A stretch of DNA of 12,002 bases from Rhodoferax sp. (GTDB lineage Bacteria > Pseudomonadota > Gammaproteobacteria > Burkholderiales > Burkholderiaceae_C): positions 1 to 12,002 of the forward strand of contig JAQTSL010000084.1 of assembly GCA_028711355.1 (NCBI GenBank), given 5' to 3'. The notes under the pieces were generated by a model. The model saw only the letters and a list, made by a program, of their open reading frames with translations. It did not search any database and was not told where the DNA came from. A program made the position numbers and the translations under genes. Positions 6,126 to 12,002 of the stretch are shown in pieces (position 1 is the stretch's first letter; every line of letters begins with the position of its first letter).

Positions 6126-6479
6126 GTCCAGACTATTACCATTTATTCTCAGGCGCCGCCCAAGCCAGTGCTGGGTGCACCCTGCAACGGATGTGGCGTG
6201 TGCTGCCTGCTCAACCCCTGTCCGCTGGGGGTGGTGCTGAGTGGGCGGCGACAGGGTGCCTGCGCTGCGTTGCGCTGGCAGCCGGCCCAGGCGCACTACC
6301 GGTGCGGTGCCATCACGCAGCCCACGCAGGTGTTGGGACAGCGCTTGCCGAGTTGGACGTCGCCGGCCGTGCCAAGCTTGGCTTGGCTCCTGCGCCGTGC
6401 TGCGCCGCGGTGGCTGGCTGCGGGTGTGGGCTGTGACTGTGACGCTGATGTGTCCACGCCGCTTATCATCGAGCAATGA
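6102..6479 (+). CDS. YkgJ-type cysteine-cluster protein
   Basis: This is a small protein with a dense N-terminal cysteine cluster, PCNGCGVCCLLNPCPLG, followed by GACAALRW and HYRCGAI. The pattern CxxCxxCC...CPL is that of the YkgJ/UPF0153 zinc- or iron-binding family, whose biochemical role is not established. Later cysteines (GCDCDAD near the end) may belong to the same site. The C-terminal half is otherwise poorly conserved and rich in Ala and Trp. The start is uncertain: TTG6102 gives 125 residues, and GTG6123 gives 118 and begins closer to the conserved part. Neither has a clear Shine-Dalgarno. It precedes the Nif3-family gene by 16 bases and is probably cotranscribed with it and pdxA. 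Confidence 0.75.
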   Translation: MSLLFNAVVQTITIYSQAPPKPVLGAPCNGCGVCCLLNPCPLGVVLSGRRQGACAALRWQPAQAHYRCGAITQPTQVLGQRLPSWTSPAVPSLAWLLRRAAPRWLAAGVGCDCDADVSTPLIIEQ

Positions 6480-6495
6480 GAAGGAAAAAGTTGAC

Positions 6496-7254
6496 ATGAT
6501 CGATCGATCCGAACTGGTGGCCGCTGCCAACGCCTTGCTACAACCCGAGCGTTTTCGCGACTATGGGCCCAACGGCTTGCAGGTGGAAGGGCGCGCGCAG
6601 GTTAAAAAGATCGTGTCGGGTGTGACCGCCAGTCGCGCGCTGATTGAAGCGGCCGTTGTGGCGGGTGCTGACACGCTGCTGGTACACCACGGCTTGTTTT
6701 GGCGTGGTCAGTCGGGCTGCGTCACCGGCTGGATCAAACAACGCCTGGCGTTGCTGCTGGCGCATGACGTCAATCTGCTGGCCTACCACCTGCCGTTGGA
6801 CGCGCACCCCACGCTGGGCAACAACGCGCAGTTGGGGCTGCGCCTGGGCTGGATCGGGCGCTCGCGTTTTGGCGAGCAAGACCTGGGTTGGCTGGGCGAG
6901 CGCTCTGACGGCCAGGCGTACGGCAGCGCCCAGGCCCTGGCTGATCACCTTGGTTTGGTGCTAAATCGGCCTGTAGCCCATATCAGTAAAGCGCAAGCAG
7001 CTATCAAAAATATTGCGTGGTGCAGTGGCGGTGCGCAGAGTTATTTTGAGGCGGCCATCGCCGCTGGTGCCGATGCGTTTGTCACCGGTGAGCTGTCTGA
7101 GCCGCAGGCGCACTTGGCGCGTGAATGTGGCGTGGCCTATCTCGCCGCCGGTCACCACGCGACCGAGCGTTACGGCGCCCCAGCGGTGGCCGCGCAACTG
7201 GCGCATCAATTTGGACTACAGCATGAATTCATCGATATCGACAATCCGGCCTGA
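6496..7254 (+). CDS. Nif3-like dinuclear metal-centre protein (YbgI/DUF34 family)
   Basis: This 252-residue Nif3/YbgI-family protein belongs to a group that forms toroidal hexamers with a two-metal site. Its function is debated; GTP cyclohydrolase I type 2 is a frequent but doubtful label. Expected metal ligands are present: His64-His65 (LLVHHGLFW), Asp102 (YHLPLDAH) and His220/Glu224 (GHHATE). The conserved NGLQVEG (26-32) and AWCSGGAQS (174-182) blocks are intact, so the gene looks functional. ATG6496 has a purine-rich ribosome site (AAGGAAAAAG at 6481-6490). Residues about 159-172 are encoded by a copy of the short stem-loop repeat, with AT-rich codons unlike the rest. pdxA starts 7 bases after the stop. 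Confidence 0.92.
   Translation: MIDRSELVAAANALLQPERFRDYGPNGLQVEGRAQVKKIVSGVTASRALIEAAVVAGADTLLVHHGLFWRGQSGCVTGWIKQRLALLLAHDVNLLAYHLPLDAHPTLGNNAQLGLRLGWIGRSRFGEQDLGWLGERSDGQAYGSAQALADHLGLVLNRPVAHISKAQAAIKNIAWCSGGAQSYFEAAIAAGADAFVTGELSEPQAHLARECGVAYLAAGHHATERYGAPAVAAQLAHQFGLQHEFIDIDNPA
6969..7014 (+). repeat. Short stem-loop repeat, copy embedded in the Nif3-family gene
   Basis: This stretch matches the intergenic repeat at 1097-1146: both share CTGTAGC, AAGCGC and GCAGCTATCAAA, with 30 of 38 ungapped positions identical. Here it is read in frame as PVAHISKAQAAIKN and lies directly before the conserved AWCSGG motif. The stem is degraded compared with the intergenic copy (AAGCGCA, and CCCATAT in place of GCGCTTA), as expected if coding constraints took over. 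Confidence 0.6.
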
Positions 7255-7261
7255 ACGCGCC

Positions 7262-8344
7262 ATGACCTACCCAAACCAGCCGTTGCCGATTGCCATCACC
7301 CAGGGCGACGCCGCCGGCATTGGCCCCGAAATCATTGTCAAAGCGTTTCGGGACGCGCCGCAGCAGACCCGCGGATGCTTTGTAGTGGGCGACCTGGCCA
7401 CGCTGCGCCGTGCCGCCAAGGTGGTAGCAGGCGACGCGCTGGCGCTGCCGGTGGCTGTGTTGTCCTGTGCGCAAGAGGCTTGGGGGGCGCCGCCGCGCTG
7501 CATCCCGCTGCTACAGGTAGTCTCCAGCGCGCTGACAGAGGGTGCCTTGCCGGTGCCTTTTGGTCAGGTTGATGCGCGGGCTGGTCAGCTGGCCGGCGAC
7601 TGTGTGATCTGGGCGGCCAACGCCGCGTTGCGTGGTGAGGTAGCGGCGCTGGTGACGGCACCGTTGAACAAGGCGGCGTTGTCGCTGGCGGGTGCGCCGT
7701 ATGACGCCTTCCCAGGGCATACCGAGTTGTTGCAATCCTTGGCGGCGACCCATGCTGGCCAGACGCTGCAGCAGTGCCCGGTACGCATGATGCTGGCCAA
7801 CGATGAGTTGCGGGTGGTGCTGGTCAGCATCCATGTGTCGTTGCGCGAGGCATTGCAGGCGGTGACTTTTGACCAGGTGCTACAGACGTTGCTGATCACA
7901 CACCGCAGTTTGTTGACCATTCTGGGGCGTGCGCCACGCATTGGTGTAGCTGGGCTGAACCCGCATGCCGGAGAGGGTGGGTTGTTTGGCCGCGAGGAAC
8001 TGGACATTATTTTGCCGGCGGTGCAGGCGGCCCGTGCGCAAGGCCTGACGTTGAGCGATCCGCAACCGCCTGATACGGTGTTCATGCGCGCCCGCGCTGT
8101 CCAGGGTCGGCCCGGCGAATTTGACGTGGTGTTGGCGATGTACCACGACCAGGGGCTGATTCCGGTGAAATATCTGGGGGTGGAGACAGGGGTGAACGTC
8201 ACGCTGGGGTTGCCGCTGGTACGCACCAGCCCCGACCATGGCACCGCGTTCGACATAGCCGGTACCGGGCGCGCCGACGCCGCCAGTCTGGTGCAGGCCA
8301 TTGTGATGGCGCGCCAGCTTAGTGCGCAGGTGCCAACGTTCTAA
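7262..8344 (+). CDS. pdxA: 4-hydroxythreonine-4-phosphate dehydrogenase PdxA
   Basis: PdxA oxidises 4-phosphohydroxy-L-threonine with NAD(P)+; the product decarboxylates and enters pyridoxine phosphate synthesis with PdxJ. The 360-residue protein is longer than the ~330 of E. coli because of extra loops (about 65-110), but all active-site elements are present. These are GDAAGIGPEI (15-24), VTAPLNK (131-137), substrate-phosphate GHTE (His153), and the metal ligands His191 (SIHVSL), His235 (NPHAGEGG), Asp271 (PPDTVF) and His295 (YHDQGLIP). DHGTAFDIAG (325-334) follows. Spacing of the metal ligands agrees with E. coli 166/211/247/266 apart from a small insertion. ATG7262 gives the family N-terminus; ATG7223 would add 13 residues overlapping the previous gene. 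Confidence 0.96.
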   Translation: MTYPNQPLPIAITQGDAAGIGPEIIVKAFRDAPQQTRGCFVVGDLATLRRAAKVVAGDALALPVAVLSCAQEAWGAPPRCIPLLQVVSSALTEGALPVPFGQVDARAGQLAGDCVIWAANAALRGEVAALVTAPLNKAALSLAGAPYDAFPGHTELLQSLAATHAGQTLQQCPVRMMLANDELRVVLVSIHVSLREALQAVTFDQVLQTLLITHRSLLTILGRAPRIGVAGLNPHAGEGGLFGREELDIILPAVQAARAQGLTLSDPQPPDTVFMRARAVQGRPGEFDVVLAMYHDQGLIPVKYLGVETGVNVTLGLPLVRTSPDHGTAFDIAGTGRADAASLVQAIVMARQLSAQVPTF

Positions 8345-8367
8345 ACTCGCAGCTTCCTTGGGTGGCT

Positions 8368-8388
8368 GCTGACCTCATTTTGGTCAGC
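8368..8388 (+). terminator. Hairpin downstream of pdxA, possible terminator
   Basis: A perfect 7-bp inverted repeat, GCTGACC (8368-8374) and GGTCAGC (8382-8388), encloses a 7-base loop. Only TTTA follows, so this would be a weak intrinsic terminator. It stands between pdxA and the promoter-like site of petABC, where an operon boundary is expected. Confidence 0.4.
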
Positions 8389-8409
8389 TTTAGGCAAAGG
8401 TCGCTCGGC

Positions 8410-8415
8410 TAGAAT
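8410..8415 (+). promoter_or_regulatory. petA: Probable -10 box of the petABC promoter
   Basis: TAGAAT at 8410-8415 is a good sigma-70 -10 element 44 bases before the petA start. No good -35 stands at 16-18 bases; CTTTAG (8388-8393) is the nearest and abuts the hairpin. The change of function from pdxA to respiratory genes supports a new transcription unit here. The start site is inferred. Confidence 0.4.
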
Positions 8416-8459
8416 CAACGGCTGTTACTTATCCTGGTTTTTTATCTTTGAGGATTCTC

Positions 8460-9074
8460 ATGAGTGAAGCTCTTGTCGATGGCGCTTCGTTTGACGCCAG
8501 CAAGCGGACTTGGCTGATTGCGTCCAGTTGTGCGGGTGCGGTCGGCGGCGTGGCCGCGATTGTGCCGTTTGTCAGTTCGTTCCAACCATCTGAACGGGCC
8601 AAAGCTGCCGGTGCGGCGGTCGAGGCCGATATTTCCGCGCTGAAGCCCGGTGAAAAAATGGTGGTGGAATGGCGTGGCAAACCGGTCTGGATTGTCCGGC
8701 GCACCCCTGAGCAATTGGCGGCCTTGCCCAAATTGGATTCGCAACTGGCTGACCCTGATTCCACCCGCAAGCCCGAAGAGCAGGCGCCCGCTTATGCGCG
8801 CAACGCCACCCGCTCGATCAAGCCAGAATACCTGATCACAGTCGGTATTTGCACCCATCTGGGTTGCTCGCCGTCTGACAAATTCCAAAAAGGCGCCCAG
8901 CCCTCTCTGCCAGACGACTGGGAAGGTGGTTTTTTGTGCCCGTGCCATGGTTCTACCTTTGACTTGGCGGGCCGCGTTTTCAAGAACAAGCCGGCCCCTG
9001 ACAATCTGGAGGTGCCGCCGCACGTGTACCTCTCCGACACCAAGTTACTCATTGGTGAAGACAAGCAAGCCTAA
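8460..9074 (+). CDS. petA: Ubiquinol-cytochrome c reductase Rieske iron-sulfur subunit
   Basis: The Rieske subunit passes the first quinol electron to cytochrome c1 in the bc1 complex. The 204-residue protein has an N-terminal membrane anchor (about 18-40) preceded by SKRTW, a single-arginine variant of the Tat signal usually seen on Rieske proteins. The 2Fe-2S domain is complete: CTHLGC (131-136) and CPCHGS (160-165). The ligands are Cys131, His133, Cys160 and His163, and Cys136-Cys162 form the disulfide. ATG8460 is preceded by GAGGA at 8450-8454. petB follows after 11 bases, and the petA stop overlaps its ribosome site. Insertion of this folded protein probably depends on the Tat system encoded 4 kb upstream; that link is inference. 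Confidence 0.97.
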   Translation: MSEALVDGASFDASKRTWLIASSCAGAVGGVAAIVPFVSSFQPSERAKAAGAAVEADISALKPGEKMVVEWRGKPVWIVRRTPEQLAALPKLDSQLADPDSTRKPEEQAPAYARNATRSIKPEYLITVGICTHLGCSPSDKFQKGAQPSLPDDWEGGFLCPCHGSTFDLAGRVFKNKPAPDNLEVPPHVYLSDTKLLIGEDKQA

Positions 9075-9085
9075 GGACGCACAAC

Positions 9086-10486
9086 ATGGCTGAATTCCAC
9101 GAAATTTCTCCCAACGCCTCGGCCGCTGCCAAGACGCTGAACTGGATCGACAACCGGTTCCCGTTGTCGGTGCTGTTCAAGGCGCACATGAGCGAGTATT
9201 ACGCGCCCAAAAACTTCAACGTCTGGTATGTGTTTGGCGTGCTGTCGTTGTTGGTGCTGGTGATCCAGCTCGTCACCGGCATCTTTCTGGTGATGCATTA
9301 CAAGCCCGACGCCGCGCTGGCATTTGGTTCGGTCGAATACATCATGCGCGATGTGCCCTGGGGCTGGATGATCCGCTACATGCACTCTACCGGCGCTTCG
9401 GCGTTCTTTGCTGTGGTTTATTTGCATATGTTCCGGGGCCTGATGTACGGCAGCTACCGCAAACCGCGCGAGCTGGTTTGGCTGTTTGGTTGTGGCATCT
9501 TTCTGGCGCTGATGGCCGAGGCCTTTATGGGTTACCTGTTGCCCTGGGGTCAGATGAGCTACTGGGGTGCGCAGGTGATCGTCAACCTGTTCTCGGCCAT
9601 TCCCTTTGTTGGCCCGGACCTGGCGCTGCTGATCCGTGGTGACTTTGTGGTGGGCGATGCCACTCTCAACCGCTTTTTCAGCTTCCACGTGATTGCGGTG
9701 CCGCTGGTGCTGTTGGGGCTGGTGGTAGCGCACATCATCGCGCTGCACGAAGTGGGTTCCAACAACCCGGACGGGGTTGAGATCAAGGCGACCAAAGACG
9801 CCCACGGCATCCCGCTGGACGGCATTCCGTTTCACCCCTATTACTCGGTGCACGATATCTTTGGTGTGAGCGTGTTCCTGTTTGTGTTCTGCGCGATCGT
9901 GTTTTTTGCGCCCGAGATGGGCGGCTACTTCCTGGAATACAACAATTTCATCCCGGCCGACCCGTTCCAGACACCGCTGCACATTGCGCCGGTCTGGTAC
10001 TTCACGCCCTTTTACTCGCTGCTGCGTGCCGTCACGACCGAACTGATGTACGTGCTGATGGCGTGCGTTGTACTGGGCGCTGGTCTGGCGTTGCTCAAGG
10101 GCCGCATGCCCGCACTCTTCAAGGCCATCATTGGTGGCGCTGCTGTGGTGGTGGTGGCGATGATGCTGTCGATAGACGCCAAGTTCTGGGGTGTGGTGGC
10201 CATGGGCGGCGGTGTGGTGATCTTGTTTTTCTTGCCTTGGCTGGACCATAGCCCGGTCAAGTCGATCCGCTATCGCCCGACCTGGCACAAATATTTTTAC
10301 GCCGTGTTTGTGGTTGACTTTTTTATCTTGGGCTACCTCGGGACCCTGCCGCCAACACCGCTGTTTAGCCGTATCGCTCAGGTCGGCACGCTGTTTTACT
10401 TCGGCTTTTTCCTGTTGATGCCGTGGTGGAGCCAGATCGGAACCTTTAAGCCCGTGCCGGGTCGTGTGACCTACACAGCCCACTGA
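9086..10486 (+). CDS. petB: Ubiquinol-cytochrome c reductase cytochrome b subunit
   Basis: Cytochrome b carries the two b hemes and both quinone sites of the bc1 complex. The 466-residue protein is full length, with about nine membrane helices. Heme ligands are His100 and His114 (14 apart) and His201 and His216 (15 apart, against 14 in mitochondria). The Qo-site motif is PVWYF (302-306) where mitochondria and many alphaproteobacteria have PEWY; this valine is known for beta- and gammaproteobacterial complexes. GSNNPDG (224-230) is conserved. The protein has the long C-terminal extension, with an extra helix, typical of bacteria. The start is set by AAGGA at 9073-9077. A nearly full-length antisense open frame is a codon-bias artefact. 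Confidence 0.98.
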   Translation: MAEFHEISPNASAAAKTLNWIDNRFPLSVLFKAHMSEYYAPKNFNVWYVFGVLSLLVLVIQLVTGIFLVMHYKPDAALAFGSVEYIMRDVPWGWMIRYMHSTGASAFFAVVYLHMFRGLMYGSYRKPRELVWLFGCGIFLALMAEAFMGYLLPWGQMSYWGAQVIVNLFSAIPFVGPDLALLIRGDFVVGDATLNRFFSFHVIAVPLVLLGLVVAHIIALHEVGSNNPDGVEIKATKDAHGIPLDGIPFHPYYSVHDIFGVSVFLFVFCAIVFFAPEMGGYFLEYNNFIPADPFQTPLHIAPVWYFTPFYSLLRAVTTELMYVLMACVVLGAGLALLKGRMPALFKAIIGGAAVVVVAMMLSIDAKFWGVVAMGGGVVILFFLPWLDHSPVKSIRYRPTWHKYFYAVFVVDFFILGYLGTLPPTPLFSRIAQVGTLFYFGFFLLMPWWSQIGTFKPVPGRVTYTAH

Positions 10487-10500
10487 TTCGGAGACTCTTC

Positions 10501-11274
10501 ATGACAACCATGGGTTTGACCAAAAAAATTCTGTCGGGTGTGTTACTGCTGTGCGCCTTGGGTAGTGCAGCGCAGGCCGCTACGGGTGGCCCGGCGTGGG
10601 ACAAAGCGCCCAACCGCATCAACGACCTGGGGGCACTGCAAAACGGTGCCAAGCTGTTTGTCAACTACTGCTTGAACTGCCATTCGGCCGCCTTCATGCG
10701 CTACACCCGTCTGACCGACCTCGGATTGACGCAAGAGCAGATCAAAAGCAATTTGCTGCTGACCGACGCCAAGATTGGCGACACGATGAAGGCGTCAATT
10801 GATCCAAGGCAGGCCAAGGCCTGGTTTGGCAACACGCCGCCTGATTTGACCGTAATTGCGCGCTCGCGTGCCGGTGCCAACGGCACCGGTTCCGACTACC
10901 TGTACACCTACATGCGCACCTTCTATCGCGACGAAACCAAGGCGACCGGCTGGAACAACCTTGTTTTTCCGAACGTCGCCATGCCACATGCACTGTGGGA
11001 ACTGCAGGGCGATCGCCGTGCCGTTTTTGAAGAGGTTGTGCTGCACGGGCAAAAAGTGCAGGAGTTCAAGGGTTTTGAGCAGGTCTCGCCGGGCACCCTG
11101 ACGCCAGCGCAGTATGACAATGCAGTGGCTGACTTGGTTAACTACCTGCAATGGATGGCCGAGCCCGTACAAACGGCGCGTAAAACGGTTGGGCTTTGGG
11201 TGCTGGCTTTTCTGGCGGTCCTGATTGGGCTGACCTGGAAGCTGAACAAAGCCTACTGGAAAGACGTAAGGTAA
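10501..11274 (+). CDS. petC: Ubiquinol-cytochrome c reductase cytochrome c1 subunit
   Basis: Cytochrome c1 accepts the electron from the Rieske centre and passes it to soluble cytochrome c in the periplasm. The 257-residue precursor has a signal peptide (TKKILSGVLLLCALG) with probable cleavage after AQA at residue 26. Heme is bound covalently at CLNCH (57-61), and Met161 in NVAMPHALWELQG is the likely sixth ligand. A C-terminal membrane anchor (about 229-247) is followed by a short basic tail, KLNKAYWKDVR. ATG10501 has CGGAG at 10489-10493; a second ATG at 10510 is possible but further from the ribosome site. It is the last gene of petABC and is followed by a terminator-like hairpin. Confidence 0.97.
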   Translation: MTTMGLTKKILSGVLLLCALGSAAQAATGGPAWDKAPNRINDLGALQNGAKLFVNYCLNCHSAAFMRYTRLTDLGLTQEQIKSNLLLTDAKIGDTMKASIDPRQAKAWFGNTPPDLTVIARSRAGANGTGSDYLYTYMRTFYRDETKATGWNNLVFPNVAMPHALWELQGDRRAVFEEVVLHGQKVQEFKGFEQVSPGTLTPAQYDNAVADLVNYLQWMAEPVQTARKTVGLWVLAFLAVLIGLTWKLNKAYWKDVR

Positions 11275-11322
11275 GGTTAGGTTAGTCTGTGTCAGGCTGC
11301 GCTGCTGGGCGGTCTGATGTTC

Positions 11323-11364
11323 AAGAGTGGGGTTGCTCGTAGCGCTCCGCTCTTTTGTTTTTTT
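11323..11364 (+). terminator. Intrinsic terminator after petC, abutting the sspA ribosome site
   Basis: An 8-bp stem, AAGAGTGG (11323-11330) with CCGCTCTT (11347-11354), contains one G-T pair and a 16-base loop. The tract TTGTTTTTTT (11355-11364) follows directly. This is the best intrinsic-terminator pattern in the window. The sspA Shine-Dalgarno begins at the next base, so the signal may be a partial terminator or attenuator between petABC and sspA. Confidence 0.6.
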
Positions 11365-11370
11365 AGGAGA
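11365..11370 (+). promoter_or_regulatory. sspA: Ribosome binding site of sspA, fused to the terminator T-tract
   Basis: AGGAGA, 7 bases before ATG11378, fixes the sspA start. It follows the last T of the terminator tract without a gap. Any sspA mRNA using this site must therefore start inside or upstream of the hairpin. Confidence 0.7.
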
Positions 11371-11377
11371 TCACGCC

Positions 11378-11989
11378 ATGATGGTGCTTTATTCAGGGAC
11401 AACCTGCCCTTTTTCTCATCGCTGCCGTTTTGTATTGTTCGAGAAGGGCATGGATTTTGAAATCCGTGACGTCGATCTGTACAACAAGCCCGAAGACATC
11501 AGTGTGATGAACCCCTACGGCCAGGTGCCGATTTTGGTTGAGCGGGATTTGATCTTGTATGAATCGAACATCATCAACGAGTACATCGACGAACGCTTTC
11601 CGCACCCGCAATTGATGCCGGGTGACCCGGTGGACCGGGCGCGCGTGCGTTTGTTTCTGCTGAACTTTGAAAAAGAGTTGTTTACCCACGTTTCGACGCT
11701 GGAGGCGCGCAATGCCAAGGCCACCGATAAGGCACTGGACAAGGCGCGCGCCCATATCCGCGACCGCCTGACGCAACTCGCGCCGGTGTTCTTGAAGAAC
11801 AAGTTTATGTTGGGCGATGGTTTTTCAATGCTGGATGTGGCCATCGCGCCGCTGCTCTGGCGTCTGGACTATTACGGTATTGAGCTCAGCAAGAATGCAG
11901 CGCCGTTGCTGAAATACGCCGAACGTATTTTTTCTCGACCGGCCTACATTGAAGCACTGACGCCGTCTGAAAAAGTGATGCGCAAATAA
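11378..11989 (+). CDS. sspA: Stringent starvation protein A (GST-fold RNA polymerase-associated protein)
   Basis: SspA binds RNA polymerase holoenzyme and alters transcription during starvation and stationary phase; it has a glutathione transferase fold but generally no transferase activity. The 203-residue protein has an N-terminal thioredoxin-like half (about 1-75), including NPYGQVPIL (45-53) and LYESNIINEYIDE (60-72). The helical C-terminal half contains FSMLDVAIAPLLWRLDYYG (149-167). The surface PHP motif, Pro75-His76-Pro77 in FPHPQLMP, matches the conserved RNA-polymerase-contact pocket of E. coli SspA. ATG11378 is set by AGGAGA; earlier in-frame codons lie in the terminator. In many proteobacteria sspB follows; here the window ends 13 bases after the stop. 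Confidence 0.94.
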   Translation: MMVLYSGTTCPFSHRCRFVLFEKGMDFEIRDVDLYNKPEDISVMNPYGQVPILVERDLILYESNIINEYIDERFPHPQLMPGDPVDRARVRLFLLNFEKELFTHVSTLEARNAKATDKALDKARAHIRDRLTQLAPVFLKNKFMLGDGFSMLDVAIAPLLWRLDYYGIELSKNAAPLLKYAERIFSRPAYIEALTPSEKVMRK

Positions 11990-12002
11990 GGGCCAAGGGT
12001 AT

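Noticed and set aside
9071..10483. A 470-codon open frame antisense to almost all of petB
   Set aside because: It mirrors petB codon bias, encodes a His/Gln/Arg-rich sequence with no domain, and has no ribosome site. petB is a clear, complete gene.
1..12002. tRNA, rRNA or riboswitch genes
   Set aside because: Reading the gaps on both strands showed no tRNA cloverleaf, rRNA block or known riboswitch core.

Overview
The window (about 60% GC, densely coding) looks like chromosome from a betaproteobacterium of the order Burkholderiales, most likely Comamonadaceae (Rhodoferax/Polaromonas type). The reasons are the run his - hinT - tatABC, the beta/gamma-type cytochrome b with PVWY in place of PEWY, petABC followed by sspA, and a short stem-loop repeat that I recall from Comamonadaceae genomes. 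The genus is inference; no rRNA gene is present.

Layout. 57-857 is hisF. 858-1452 is a 595-bp non-coding island of palindromic repeats. 1453-4738 is a same-strand cluster: hisI, hisE, a small membrane protein and hinT, joined by 1- or 4-base overlaps, then a spacer with three 42-bp tandem repeats, then tatA, tatB and tatC. At 4739-4860 a small inverted-repeat element separates tatC from a convergent membrane-anchored DegS/DegQ-type protease (4858-6003, minus strand). Divergent from the protease are a YkgJ-type cysteine-cluster protein, a Nif3-family metal protein and pdxA (6102-8344). After a hairpin and a promoter-like site come petA-petB-petC (cytochrome bc1 complex, 8460-11274) and then sspA (11378-11989), whose Shine-Dalgarno sequence directly follows a terminator-like hairpin.

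How the genes fit together. HisF, HisI and HisE catalyse steps of histidine synthesis (HisE and HisI steps 2 and 3, HisF with HisH the later cyclisation). TatABC exports folded, cofactor-bearing proteins, and the Rieske protein encoded downstream (petA) is a classic Tat-type client with an N-terminal anchor. The DegS-like protease acts in periplasmic quality control. PdxA makes the pyridoxal phosphate precursor. PetABC is the quinol:cytochrome c oxidoreductase of the respiratory chain. SspA is an RNA-polymerase-associated stringent starvation protein.

I see no new multi-gene defence, mobile or biosynthetic system; every gene but one or two belongs to a well-known family. The unusual material is between and inside the genes. 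There are two inverted copies of a ~140-bp hairpin element whose arms differ in a compensatory way. There is a 38-bp stem-loop repeat with one copy in a spacer and another absorbed in frame into the Nif3-family gene. There is an almost perfect 3 x 42-bp hairpin array before tatA, an inverted-repeat element that supplies the protease stop codon, and matching leaderless-type starts at hisF and hisI.
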